From Euphorbia lathyris (Eukaryota; Streptophyta; Magnoliopsida; Malpighiales; Euphorbiaceae), in contig NC_088915.1 in the NCBI RefSeq assembly GCF_963576675.1, positions 86,561,501-86,625,500 of the forward strand: a DNA stretch of 64,000 nt, written 5' to 3'. How positions within the stretch are numbered: position 1 is the first letter of the stretch; each line of letters starts with the position of its first letter. The position numbers and the translations under genes are program-made. The notes below the pieces were generated by a model. The model saw only the letters and a program-made list of their open reading frames with translations. It searched no databases and was not told the DNA's origin. Shown here one piece after another: positions 23,940-35,457 of the stretch.

Positions 23940-24840
23940 TTGTCTTTTATATATATATATATATGATAAAAAGTTGCATACAAATTGTAATACTCTGGCG
24001 CAATATTATAGAAATATTGTCCGTTTTGATATAAATTCAATATTTTGGGTTTCAAGGCTTCAAAACGCGTTTGCATGTATTGAATTCACACCTTACTAAT
24101 AAGTCTCAATCACTCCCTCTCCATTTTCGATATGAGATTCAGTTCATTCCTGTCTCCACCACCATTCCTTAAGACCGCTTATTGCTCAAGCCTTCTACCT
24201 CGGCGCCATCCACTCCGGACCGGGGCGTTACACAAATACAATATGATAATTAAGAGGAATACAACCTTACACACTCATATAGGCTAAAGCCAGTATAAGA
24301 TCCATATAAGGAAGAAAAAAAAGACTATAAAGAACAATAAAAACCATTAAAACTACAACTAATACAAAGAAAATAGAAATCATATATTCCTCGAAAGTCG
24401 AATCTCGTTGAATACTGTTGCAATCCATTCTTCATCATTTAGACTCTTTCGGACATTCGGTACTGTGCAACCACGCAGATCTATAGACAAGATAAACTTT
24501 TTCCACTTGTGCTAAAACCGAAAAAATATTAAATGATAGAAGTGTAGCTAACAGATGTTAGATCTCACGAAAAAAGAATTTCGATAAGATAATAGATTTT
24601 AAACCAACTAAAACTACAAGCAAAGAAAATACAAATATAAGGCTAAAACTAAATCTAAAACATAGATGGGAGGAACTTACTTCTTATTTCTCCGAGTAGA
24701 TCTGGTTAGCATGGAGTCTAAGGGAAAAAAGAAAGAAAGAAGAAAATGGATGCAAGAAAAAGAAGAGAGAAATGAGACATTCCCACACTCAGAATGAGGA
24801 CGAATGCCTAACCTTTAATTTGAAATTTGATATTGTTTAG
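23940..24840 (-). mobile_element. retroposon family P, copy 2, split by a solo TRIM LTR
   Basis: Shares GAGGAATA(A/C)AAC, GGAAGAAAAAAAAGACTA, GTTGCAATCCATTCTTCATC and CGGACATTCGG with the copies at 18448 and 39631. The TRIM LTR at 23986-24232 interrupts the start of the shared sequence. Borders are approximate. Confidence 0.6.
23986..24232 (-). mobile_element. solo LTR of the TRIM family, 5 bp target duplication
   Basis: Read on the minus strand it opens TGTAACGCCCCGGTCCGGAG and ends AGAGTATTACA. It aligns over its length with the 248 bp LTRs of the complete TRIM at 29795-30361. CAAAT flanks both sides (23981-23985, 24233-24237). No internal region remains, which indicates LTR-LTR recombination. 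Confidence 0.88.
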
Positions 24841-26502
24841 CATTGCAAATGGAGCTGAGATTCTTCGTTCCCATCAGAGATTGAGAGTTCCTATAGAATA
24901 GGGTTGGCGATTGTTTTGTCTCTTACAAGAAGAGACGCATCCCTGTCTCATGGAGATCTACATACTCATTTCTGAATATGTTACACGGGAATTTTTGCGG
25001 ATTCTCCGATTAATACACTGTTTAACATTTTCTTATTTTATTTTTATGATTTGTTTTAGCGTTATTAGGTCAGGTCAATTTTGTTCTTTTTTCGGTCACT
25101 TCACTAAAAATCAATTTTACTTTTTAAACTATGCCAAATGCGAAGAAAAAATAGAATAAATTTTTTATATATATTGTTGAGGCATAATTTTAAAAATTAT
25201 ATATTTATTTAATTTCATTGATGAGATTAATAAAATTATGATTTATTAAAAGGATCATGTTGAGCTAAGTTGGAATTCTGGTTTCTTGGTTTGTTACAAG
25301 TTCGTGGACTACTTGTACAACCAAAACAGGGCAATATTGAGGGAGATATGATTTTTCTAACAGTTGTACATAAAGTTGCGAAATTTTTTGTCTAATTCAA
25401 AGTTAATTTTTTTCAATAGTCCAAATCGGTTCCAACCACGTTCTAAGGTGGAATCCTGGTTCCCCAACCATATAAATTTCAGCCAAAGTGGAGTACTGGA
25501 ATGCCAAAATTTCAACGAACTTGTATCACCAACAACTATAAAATGCTTGGTTTTTTTCGCTTAAAACTCAGAACATAACAACACATTGAAACCCCCAAAA
25601 ATTGAACTCTTCTTCAACCCCTCTTATCTTCTTATCGTCTGTTTCTCTTCTCTCAATAGTTTTCTCACATTCATACCAAACTTTTGTCTTGTTAACCTAA
25701 GTTTCGATCCAAAATTCTAGAAATTTCCACAAGAGTTATCAAGTTCTTTTCATTGTTTACAAGTTTTCGATTAAGCTTTTTCAAGTTTTAAGTTTGTTAG
25801 ATACAATTTCATCAAATTTCATTCGTAATTTCAGTTATTTCTATTATTGTAATCAAAATTTTCAAAATAAAAAACATTTCATTCCTTGAGTTCATTTACT
25901 TTTAGGCCCCATTGCAAAGCTAATGAAGCATTATGTAGCGAAGCTAGGATTTTTCTCAATACGTGATCATCTTTCATAATTGTTTGATTAGAAGTCACTT
26001 AATAATTCTTTTCAATTTTGGGAACTTACTTCCTCAGTACGCTCGCAAAATCCATAAAAGCCAAACTTGAAATTAGCCAATATTTTTCACCAAAAACCGT
26101 CGCTAACATTTATGAAAAAATGAAACTGGAAATATAGATCCATGTGGCAACGAAAATTCCCAACGGAACAAAGATGAGAAAATAAATTTTCTCATTTAGG
26201 ATTCAGAGACAAGATCGGGGAGCGGGAATGAGGAAACAAAATCCCGCCATGTTTACATCCTTAGGCATTGTGCAGGTGCTTGAAATCGAAAATCCATTTT
26301 GATTTTTTTTTATTAGGCCTCTTGAGGGGTTTTTTGCCGTTTAGGTGACGTTTAGGTTGTGATCATAATTAAAAATATATATTTTTATTTGTTTCGTTTT
26401 ATTATAATATACTTTTGAATATTATCGTATTATTATTGATGGAGTGTGTTTATTATTTTTTATATATATCTTTTGTTTAATTGCATTCTCTATTTGTTTT
26501 TA
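24841..26502. other. non-coding stretch
   Basis: No gene, RNA gene or element end recognised. 25264-25560 holds repeated CTGGTT/GAATYCTGG words of unknown origin. Pyrimidine-rich sequence lies at 25600-25900. Confidence 0.35.
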
Positions 26503-27001
26503 GGGTAAACTTCAAATAAAACCCATGTGGTTTCACTAATTTTCAGATAAAGGACTGTGGTTTACTTTTTGTTAAAACGAGGATTGAGGTTTTCAACTTT
26601 AGCAAAATAAGGACTTTTTCGATTGATACTATTAAAATCACCATTGACGACTTCAAAAATGACATATTTTAAGAACTACTAATATTCTAAACAACTTTAA
26701 TTCTTCAACTTTTTTATTTTAAGATTGTTTAGATGATGTTTGGTAAAGAGAGAGAAAGTTAATGTTTAGAGAGAGAAAGTTCTAAAAAATATGATTTTCG
26801 AAAATCGAAAATGTAGTTCCATAAAAAATATGACATTGAACAACTTTAATTCTTGAAAATTTTCATTTTCAGGTCGTTAAATATGGTTTTAATAGCATTA
26901 ATCCAAGTGCGAAACCTCAATCCTCATTTTGACAAAAAGTAAACCACAGTCCTTTATCTGAAAATTAGTAAAACCACATGGGTTTGATTTGAAATTTACC
27001 C
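26503..27001. mobile_element. Mutator-type MITE, 499 bp, 9 bp target duplication
   Basis: Left GGGTAAACTTCAAATAAAAC and right, inverted, GGGTAAATTTCAAATCAAAC. The arms continue for more than 60 bp (ACCCATGTGGTTTYACTAAT; GGACTGTGGTTTACTTTTTG). TTGTTTTTA flanks both sides (26494-26502, 27002-27010). Confidence 0.9.
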
Positions 27002-27195
27002 TTGTTTTTATGATAGGATTTAAACTTTACTGACATTATTTTTTAGTTTTTTTATGAATTATATTTGTTATTGACATTATTCTTTTACTTATTTGAATTG
27101 TTTTAATTATAATATTTATTGTCATTGAAATGTTGCTATTGCTAACTTTCAATAAAAAAATGTTTCTATTGTGCATTTTTAAAGATATATCTTAT

Positions 27196-28633
27196 TTTTT
27201 TTTTTTGGTAGAAAAGGAAAAGAAAAACGAATAACAACAAACTACCCAGGAATTAACCTAGGGAAGCTAATCCCAATCCTATCTTCTAAGAGAAGATGAG
27301 AGATGAAACTAGGGGAAACAGGAAGGGTAGTAACGCCTAACGTCCCTTCATGGCCCGCCGCCGCCAAGCGATCAGCAACACGATTCTGCTCTCTAAAAAT
27401 GTGTCTGAACTCTACGAACTCAAAGGAGGAGCAAAGCCTTATAATAGCTTTGATGAGGTTGCGACTGTTAAGACCCATAGAATGATTCTCAGAAATCATT
27501 TTGATTGCTTCCAAATTATCAGACTCCACAGAGAGCCTCTTAACACCCAGCCTTTTAGCAAGATTGATTCCAGTAAGAATAGCCCAGAGCTCCGCAGAAA
27601 AGGAAGAACCCAACCCTAAATTCTGGGAGAACCCAGAAAGCCAGACGCCCCCTACATCTCTAAGCACACCTCCAGCCGCAATCTTACCGTTACTGAGGCA
27701 GGAACCATCAGTATTCAGCTTCACAACCCCCTCTCTTGGCCTGCTCCATCCCACGAGATGGACATCACAACACTGAGAGGCTCTGGCAAGGGACTCTCCT
27801 TTGAAACTATCGATAATAGAGAAAAGTTTTTTCGAGAAGAAATCAGCTAAGTTTGTCATAAAAACAGTTTTATCTCCAAAAATCTCCTCGTTTCTCCATT
27901 TCCAAACTTGGTGACAGATAATAGCAAAGAAAATGTCACCATGCTCCATGTATGGAAGCAACTTTCCTCTAACACCATCAGAGAACCAGTCGACCTCAGA
28001 ATGTGCCATGAAGGAAGAGAAAATATGGTGTGGGAGAATTTTCCTCCAAACCTCTTTACTATTAGAGCAATCTCTAAGAGCATGACACAAAGTCTCAACA
28101 TGGCCTCTGCATCTACTGCAAGCTCCAGAATCAGCCAAGTGCCTTCTGTGCCTATCCGAATTAGTAAGAAGCCTGTCCTTAACGCCCAGCCACAGGAAAC
28201 TCCTAATACGGAAAGGAACTTTAAGGGTCCAAATCGACTTCCACACATCCGAGGGAGGATCAGATCTAAAGAGAGAGAAAGCTTCAAAGGCCGATTTGCA
28301 AGAATAAACTCCATTGTTAGTCAGCGCCCAACAGTGCCTATCCAAGTCTTCCTCTTGATTACTCACCTTCACTCCCCGCATTCTAAGGAGCGTCTCAAGG
28401 CTAAAGAAAGTATCAAACTTTGACCAGATCCAGTCCCCTTCCGAGTCAACTACATCGGCAATCCTCCAGTTGCGTATATCACTAGGCGGGGGGGAAGAAC
28501 ACACCTCAATTAACGGTTTATCCCCAATCCAGTTATCAAACCAGAAACTAATGGACTTACCATTCCCCACCTCCAGGCCAACTCCCGAGCAGAACTCATC
28601 AAACACAGCACTAAGTCCTTTCCAGAGGAAGGA
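27196..28633 (-). mobile_element. L1-type LINE copy a, 5'-truncated, 18 bp target duplication
   Basis: A poly-T at 27196 is the A-tail of a minus-strand element. TTTAAAGATATATCTTAT stands on both sides (27178-27195, 28634-28651). The element starts inside ORF2, so it was truncated during target-primed reverse transcription. Confidence 0.93.
27242..28633 (-). CDS. LINE ORF2 C-terminus: zinc-binding RT region plus RNase H, 5'-partial
   Basis: An uninterrupted frame of 463 codons runs from the truncation point to the stop. It has no true start codon; the first Met-like position is internal. The first part (WALTNNGVYSCKSAF, VPFRIRSFLWLGVKDRLLT, GACSRCRGHVETLCHALRDC) is the zf-RVT region that follows the reverse transcriptase in plant L1 elements. 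The second half is RNase H with LNTDGSCLSNG, SAELWAI, VESDN and NRVADRLA, so the four acidic positions are kept. In an intact element this protein nicks the target and copies the RNA. Here the endonuclease and polymerase are missing, so it cannot move by itself. The open frame suggests recent insertion. Long plus-strand frames across it are shadows. Confidence 0.9.
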   Translation of the reverse strand, partial: SFLWKGLSAVFDEFCSGVGLEVGNGKSISFWFDNWIGDKPLIEVCSSPPPSDIRNWRIADVVDSEGDWIWSKFDTFFSLETLLRMRGVKVSNQEEDLDRHCWALTNNGVYSCKSAFEAFSLFRSDPPSDVWKSIWTLKVPFRIRSFLWLGVKDRLLTNSDRHRRHLADSGACSRCRGHVETLCHALRDCSNSKEVWRKILPHHIFSSFMAHSEVDWFSDGVRGKLLPYMEHGDIFFAIICHQVWKWRNEEIFGDKTVFMTNLADFFSKKLFSIIDSFKGESLARASQCCDVHLVGWSRPREGVVKLNTDGSCLSNGKIAAGGVLRDVGGVWLSGFSQNLGLGSSFSAELWAILTGINLAKRLGVKRLSVESDNLEAIKMISENHSMGLNSRNLIKAIIRLCSSFEFVEFRHIFREQNRVADRLAAAGHEGTLGVTTLPVSPSFISHLLLEDRIGISFPRLIPG

Positions 28634-28651
28634 TTTAAAGATATATCTTAT

Positions 28652-29655
28652 AATCCTACCAAAAAAAGATATATCTTATAAAATATACATATAAATTATA
28701 TTAAATTATTTTGTATTTCTATTTTTAAATAATAATACATATTTTAATCGCATTTACATAATATTTATTTATTAAAAAAACATAAAAATATAAATTTAAT
28801 TAATCTCTGACTAATTTTCAATTAATCCCAAACGTAACTTTCCGATTTTCCAACTAGCGTTTAGCGTTTTTTACTAAATTAATTTTCCCACATCTACAAT
28901 AGACTTGTTTATGGGGGTAGTTTTTGTTTGATACAATACATAAAATGATAAGAAAATCACAGGCAGAAGTGGACAAAATTAAGGAAGAAATTTAAGTTAG
29001 ATGTTTCCTTGACAAGGAGTGAGTGATAGGTTCCTTTCATATTTTAATAAATCATATAATATAAAAATAAACTATTAGTTTTGCTAAAGTTTTGGAAGTA
29101 TATGTTAAAATATATTTTCTCAAATCAACCTTTTTGTCAGTCATAAAGAGGTTTGAAATTTAGAGAATTCCCTTTGAATTGTGTAACAAATATTCAAAAA
29201 AAAACAAAAAAGAAGAAAAAGATTCCAAACCACAAATTATACAAGTTCAAAAATATAATCTAGAAAAAATTTATTTAAACAAAAAAAATAATTAAAATAA
29301 ATTGAATCAATTTAATATATATAAAATGGGTTTTTTTTTTTACTTACATACGGTTAAAGTGTCAAAATAGCTTGAATTTATTCTAAACGTGATGCGGATT
29401 AATGTGGAAAATGAGGGTTTTGATCTTAAAACATATAAATAGTTTCTACTTTCAAGCTTCACGAACTAAATCTGTAGGAATAATAAAATCTTCAATATGT
29501 GAAGGTATGAAACCTTAACAAACTTCACAAGGAGATAAAAGTTTTGATTTGATACAAAATTTGATTGTTTACAGAGAAATAGATGAATTTATAGCATCTC
29601 ATGAACTAATTGGAAAATTAAAAATAAGGTTAAATGCATACAATTAAGATAAAAA
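28652..29655. other. non-coding AT-rich stretch
   Basis: No gene seen. A further copy of AAGATATATCTTATA stands at 28664-28678, just outside the L1 target duplication, so the target already carried this word twice. The rest is A/T-rich. Confidence 0.4.
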
Positions 29656-29794
29656 CTTCACTACAAAAAAACAGCGTAATAGCAGCGGAAATCAGCAGCG
29701 GAAATGATTCCGCTGCTAATATTGGATACTCCGTAGCGGAATAGCAGCGGTTCCTATTCCGCTGCTAATATTGGATGATCAGCAGGAGAATAAC

Positions 29795-30361
29795 TGTAAC
29801 GACCCGGTCCGGAGTGGGTGGCGTCGGGGTAAGAAGGCCTGAGCAAGGAGCGGCCCTAAGGGATGGCGATGGGGGCAGGAATGAACTGAATCCCACATCG
29901 AAAATGGAGAGGGAGTGAATGGGGCTTATTAGTAAGATGTGAATCCAATACATGCGTACGCGTTTTAAAGCCGTGAGGCCCAATGTGTTGGAATTGGGCC
30001 AGAGCGGACAATATCTACATGGTATTGGATCAGGGTGTTACAATTGGTATCAGAGCTGACTCTCCACGTACGATGTGTGGTTCGGGGACGAACCAGGCGG
30101 AAGCTGGTGGGCCTGTAACGACCCGGTCCGGAGTGGGTGGCGCCGGGGTAAGAAGACCTGAGCAAGGAGCGGCCCTAAGGGATGGCGATGGGGGCAGGAA
30201 TGAACTGAATCCCACATCGGAAATGGAGAGGGAGTGATGGGAGCTTATTAGTAAGATGAGAATCCAATACATGAAGACGCGTTTTAAAGCCGTGAGGCCC
30301 AATGTGTTGGAATTGGGCCAGAGCGGACAATATCTACATAGTATTGGATCAGGGTGTTACA
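29795..30361 (+). mobile_element. TRIM: complete miniature LTR retrotransposon
   Basis: Two LTRs of 248 bp each (29795-30042, 30114-30361), TGTAACGACCCGGTCCGGAG to GGGTGTTACA, enclose only 71 bp. The inner part begins with TTGGTATCAGAGC (30044-30056), the initiator-Met primer site, and ends with a weak purine tract before the second LTR. ATAAC flanks both sides (29790-29794, 30362-30366). The LTRs differ at roughly ten positions (about 4%). No coding capacity; it must borrow proteins. Confidence 0.93.
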
Positions 30362-31643
30362 ATAACAGCGAAAAATGTTGCGCAGCTATTATTTGTTAGC
30401 AGTAGCGGAATAGTAGCGGATAATTTTCGCTACTTTGTACAAGCCAATATTTTTCAACCTTAAAAATAATAAAAAATAAAAAACAAAAATCTTATTCTAA
30501 TACCGTGAAATTGAAGCGGGATCTTTTCACTTCCCCCTCTTTCTTATTTTTACTTCATCAAATAATATGATTAAAACCCTAAATTGAAGTGGGATTCTTT
30601 TCACTTTCCCCCTCTTTCTTATTCACTTTCCCCCTGTCTTTCTCTCTCAATCCCGTAACCTAGCAGAGATGAGAAAAATCAAGGAATCCTAAACTCTTTC
30701 TCTCTTTCTCTGTTTCTCCATCGACAACTAAACCAGAGAAAGATTTCAACCGAAGTTCAATCGGTTTCAATCGAAGGATTTTTCTGTCTCTCTAGCTTCA
30801 ATCGAAGGATTTTTCTGTCTCTCTGTTTCTCCATCGAAGCGAAGTATTTTTCTTGATTTCAATCGAGTTCAATCGAGGTAACTTCTTAATTTCGAACATG
30901 AGTTTAGATTATTTTGAGTGTTTTTTTACATGAGTTTGCTTGATTCTAAATAGTTCTGATTATGGGATTAGGTTTAGATTATTTGTGGCTCTTAATCTAG
31001 GATTTAGGGTTTTACATTTGGGTACTAATTGATTGATAGATACAAAGGATTTAGGGTTTTTAATTGGGGCTTTATTTTTCTGTATTCTAAGAGGTCAGTA
31101 GAATATCATTGTGGATATTGCCACTAGCCGAGTTGTTCAATTTTAACTTTTTTTCTTGTTTTTTCTTGGCTTCTCAGCCTTACTCTCTAACCAAATAAAT
31201 TTGAATATAATAATTTCTAAGATTATATTAAACTGTATCCCAAATCTGCCTGTATAGTTCAATTTGCATTTATAACTTGTTCCAGTGTAAAGTTTATTGG
31301 CCAAAGGTTTGCAAGCCATTTTTCACTTTTTTTTTATTTCTTCTGCCAATGGAGAATATGAATTCAATCAAAAAGTATATGCATGGAATACGAGATGTGC
31401 TTGTGAAAATCCCAACTTGTCTACCCCTGAAATTTCTAATGCTTAATTTACTTGTATTGGTGAACTTTAAATGAGATTGTACTAGTTTTAATTATCTCTA
31501 TTCAAGGGGCTTAAGCTTTATATTATTGTTCTTATTACTTGTCAACTACCTTGCAGCAGACTAGTTGTTACAGTCATTGTTCTTAGAGTATCTTCAGTTG
31601 CACTTTCTATGCCTTCTTACATGATTTTGATGCTTCTATGTAG

Positions 31644-33828
31644 GTGAACCACCTAATTTGCATCAAGGCGTACAAAACAATGAATTGCCTGATCAAGTTC
31701 AAGATCCTGGAGGAGCATGAAATGAGGGCAAATTAGTAGTTAAAGTTGATGCGGGAGGCAAGTAAGTGAAATATCATTATAGGTTCGATTATTTGTTTAT
31801 TGTAATATTATTATTAGTGTATATTTTTTCTATTTCAGCTTGCAACCTTCACATAAAGCATCATAGAAAATTAAAGATGGTTTTATGATGCATACTCATA
31901 CGCGGGGATACTCTTGGAAGACCATTCCTCCAAATATTGTGGAACTGTATTGGGAAGAGTTTCAAGTAAATTCTTTTTTTGTTTGTTTTTTCCTGTACTA
32001 TTTGAAGATATATTAGAATATATTATATTTATTACATGTTTGTGCAGAAACGTTGCACTTGGGACAAGAATATATACAACGACAACCAAGTTTATAATGC
32101 TTTCATAAAGAATCTTCAGAAGAGATATTCTGATTATTTTAGTAAAATGAGACTCAGGAATCAACAACCTAAGTTTGTGAGCGATGAAATATGGAAAGCA
32201 TGGACTGGTGCATGGGGAACTGAAGACTTTAAAAAAAAGATGTAGGCAGAACAAACTGAATAGACATAAGGGAGATGTGACACAGCCTGTTGCAGCAACG
32301 CACACATGAGGGTCAATCTCTTCTGCTGAAACTATGGAGCACATGGTATGTCTTTATTAATCTTTCCCTCTTAGCTAGAAATCTGATATGGTTATACATT
32401 ATTGATCTAGTGTCCAATTGTGGATTCTCTGATCTGTTTGGTAAGTTTCTTTGGTTTTATGGTATATTTGTTCATTGGATTAATTTCTTGTTTTTGGTAT
32501 ACATGCAAATCAGTTAAGCTTCAGTTTACAGTAGCTTGCTTTTTATGTTTATAAGCTTGCTTTTTACAGTAGCTTTTGAATGTGCAGATGTGGTTAAGAA
32601 AAGGACACTAGATTTTGAATGTATATGGTTAAGAAAATTTTTATGTTTATAAGCTTGCTTTTTACAGTAGCTTTTGAATGTGCAGATGTGGTTAAGAAAA
32701 GGACACTAGCTTTTGAATGTATGTGGTTAAGAAAATTTTCCCCTTAGCTAGAAATCTGATAAGGATTATATGTTCATTGGATGAATTTCTTGTTTTTGGT
32801 ATACATGCAAATCAGTTAAGCTTTTTACAGTTAGTTTACTGCTGATAATGTAAATGTATTGCTGTTTTAGGAATAAGTTGTTCATACAATTAATTTTATA
32901 TGCTATGCACCTGAGTCAGTTTACTTTCTTTGAATGAGAACCCACCATCAAACTTGCTTGCGGGCTTAATAATCTGGAAGAGTCAAGTGGTGCCAAGGTC
33001 TTGATACATGACATTATATATAGCTGTTATAAAATTTGTTTCCTTCCTAAACATTAGTGGATCCAATCCTTTTTCATTTTTACAGACAATACTCCTTGGT
33101 CGAGTACCTACTGCTCATGAATTATTTGCTTAAACTCACACAAAGCGCCATGATGGTACTTCATGGTCTGATCCTCGTGCTCAAGCAATTGGGGTAAGTA
33201 ACAAAATTAACAGCAACTTTGGTGACATAAATTTTTTTTGGTAGTCTTGTAGTAATTAACAATATCTTAAATCATTTATATGTAGGAAGATTATGTAAGG
33301 GCAGTGGATGCAAGTATCCAAGGAGAAGAAAATAGAGCAGTAGACATGTTGAAGGCTTATTATGAAGTTGTTGGAGGACACAATAGAAAGAAAAGACTTT
33401 ATGGATTGGGTGATGCAACCTGTAGATACTACTCAGCAGCTTCATCCTAGTTTTCATCTACACCAGGTGCATCAAGTTCAACATCATCTCCTGATATGAC
33501 CTCTCATTTGCAGTCATAGTTAGATAGGTTGAATCAAATAGTGCAAGCTCTTCAAGAGAGTCAACAGCGAAGTGAGGAGGGAATGCAACGGGAGGATTCT
33601 GATTCACGTCAACTTCGACTTGGTGTAACTCCTGAAATGATTGAGCAGGTTTTAAAGAGGCAAGCTGATTTAGAGGGGCAGATGAGAGATCGGCTAGGAT
33701 CTTTGCAGTTAGTTATAGGACGCTTTCAGTTAGAGCTAGCCGAGCTACGTGGGCATCACAAAGAGCATTCGTCTAACCAGGTTGAGTCTATAGATGACGA
33801 TGATCTCAATGAGAATGATTTGACTTAG
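31644..33828 (+). pseudogene. CACTA TNPA-like gene (plant transposase, Ptta/En/Spm family), decayed
   Basis: Exon-like pieces with GT/AG borders: 31644-31761, 31839-31965, 32048-32345, 33086-33193 and 33286-33828. Readable parts include GYSWKTIPPNIVELYWEEFQ, then RCTWDKNIYNDNQVYNAFIK, then PKFVSDEIWKAWTGAWGTED, then THTKRHDGTSWSDPRAQAIG. This order is typical of the Transposase_24 domain. The last exon codes a glutamine- and glutamate-rich helix (about residues 80-160 of the exon) that is probably a coiled coil, ending in the acidic DDDDLNENDLT. Such proteins bind subterminal repeats and assist the catalytic transposase. Breaks: in-frame TGA in exon 1, a shift in the A-run at about 32230, a TAA in exon 4 (TTTGCTTAAACT), and TAGs at 33448 and 33517. 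Confidence 0.75.
32543..32738. repeat. 98 bp tandem duplication inside CACTA intron
   Basis: The units at 32543-32640 and 32641-32738 share AAGCTTGCTTTTTACAGTAG and ATGTGGTTAAGAAAAGGACA. A wider imperfect repeat (TTAGCTAGAAATCTGATA; TTTTTGGTATACATGCAAAT) flanks them at 32367-32520 and 32741-32822. Confidence 0.85.
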
Positions 33829-34398
33829 GACGTTTGGCTTGGCTTTATCTAGATCCTGTGGTTAGGATATATCTAGTTTATCTTAGGTCGGACAAATATA
33901 TATAGTTAATTTGTCTAGAGTATTTTGGATTGACTTAGATTTATGGATATTTTGATTTTATGGTAATTATTGAAGACTATTTACTAAATATGTATTTTGA
34001 TTTAATATCTTTCATAAATGTTACAATTATCTGTCTAGTATACAAAAATATCAATGAATTTATGCTGTCAAAAAACCAGCAGCTAAATTAGGTATGAAAA
34101 ATGATCTGTTGTAATCAGCAGCGGAATTGCGACTGAATATTCCATCGTTGTAGAAATAAATAGCAGCCAAAACTGGTTGGAAATTGTTTGTAGATGTGGA
34201 AAAATCAGCAACGGATTTTTGTGACCGACACGTGGTCGAAAAAATTTGCTACAAACACGAATACTGTGGTCGCTATGCTGTTGCAGCGGGGGTATTTTCG
34301 ACGGATTTTGATCCGCTGCTGATACATATCTGCTACGGAATATGGCTTATCTGCGACAGATTTTTCAGCTGCTGATCAGCTGTTTTCTTGTAGTGCTT

Positions 34399-35455
34399 GA
34401 AGGGGTAAATTATGGTTGACTAAAGTATTCTCCACGGCAGACAATGAACGGTACTATGCAGACGGTGTGTCAGAGATGTCCCATTGGATATCAAGTAAGG
34501 CTCGTCCTTATTCGGAGCGAGTCATTCTGGTCTTCTTAAGAAACAAGTAATCAAAGGGTCTTTTTTATAGACATTGGGACGAGACAGACCTTGAGCGAGG
34601 AGAGCACCCATGGCCCAAGCAAAGGGTCTTAGTACCAGCTAAGACCGAAGTAATTAGATATAGGGCTCCGATGTGATGCTTGAAAGAAAGCCAGACAAAC
34701 TTAACATAGAGGAGCTGAAACAAGGATATCGAATAGACTCTTCCCCCAGGTTGAAACCATTATTGTTGAGAGAAATCGAATTAATCTTGCTGAGTTGTTA
34801 TTTCTCTATTCGGACTTGGGTATTCTGAAGGGATATCCTTATCAAAACGTGAAATGGTGCAATTATAATCCCGGGTAACGAAATTTGAAGATAAATTGGT
34901 TCTAGTTCACAAACATTGAGATGTCAAATTTCATTATGATTTATTTATCTCCTAAAATTGGTACTTTATCCCTTAAAATATATGATTTATTTTAAGTTGA
35001 AATGATTGTCATATGATTTAGTTTGGGCAGAGGGTGAAGCGAAATTAAATGGTGGCCAAGGTTAATCAATCGATTATTTAACCTAAAAGTTTAAGTTTAA
35101 GTCGATCGACAAAGATTAATAATAATTTTTATTATTATTTCTGATGCATTTCACACGCACAAATGCTTTTTAAATTTTAAACATTTATAACACCTGCGCA
35201 TCTGAGCATGGGTTGAAATTGTATTTTTAACAAATAGAATTATCAAGATCTGATATCTCGACCATTTGGTCTAGAATGTTTTTGATATCATGTCAATGAA
35301 AACCTCAAAAACTTAAGTTGATAGGTAATAATGTATTGTAATAATACGTATTAATATGTAATATAAGGACGATATTCTCAGTGAAGGAAAGTCTAATATT
35401 AGGGATTCTATACAACCCTAATCATGTATATATATCTTTTGTCAACCAACATAAG
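34399..35455. other. non-coding stretch, possibly old LTR debris
   Basis: No gene seen. 34400-34800 is less AT-rich and has no recognisable domain. Lack of a second terminus prevents classification. Confidence 0.35.
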
Positions 35456-35457
35456 TA

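Larger units (their letters stand above)
29659..34395 (+). mobile_element. CACTA (En/Spm) DNA transposon, 4.7 kb, non-autonomous
   Basis: Ends CACTACAAAAAAACAGC and, inverted, CACTACAAGAAAACAGC. CTT flanks both sides (29656-29658, 34396-34398), the 3 bp duplication of this superfamily. Subterminal regions repeat AGCAGCGGAA-type words in both orientations (29682-29780, 34110-34380), likely binding sites for the element's TNPA-type protein. Inside are a TRIM insertion and a decayed TNPA-like gene. No catalytic transposase (TNPD/Transposase_21) was recognised, so mobility would need another element. Confidence 0.92.

Noticed and set aside
27303..28694. Plus-strand open frames of 60-171 codons across the L1 copy
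   Set aside because: They lie antisense to the well-supported ORF2 frame and have no domain or start context; they are shadows.
30030..30302. Open frames within the TRIM, in near-duplicate pairs
   Set aside because: The pairs come from the two LTRs and have no domain; TRIMs are non-coding.
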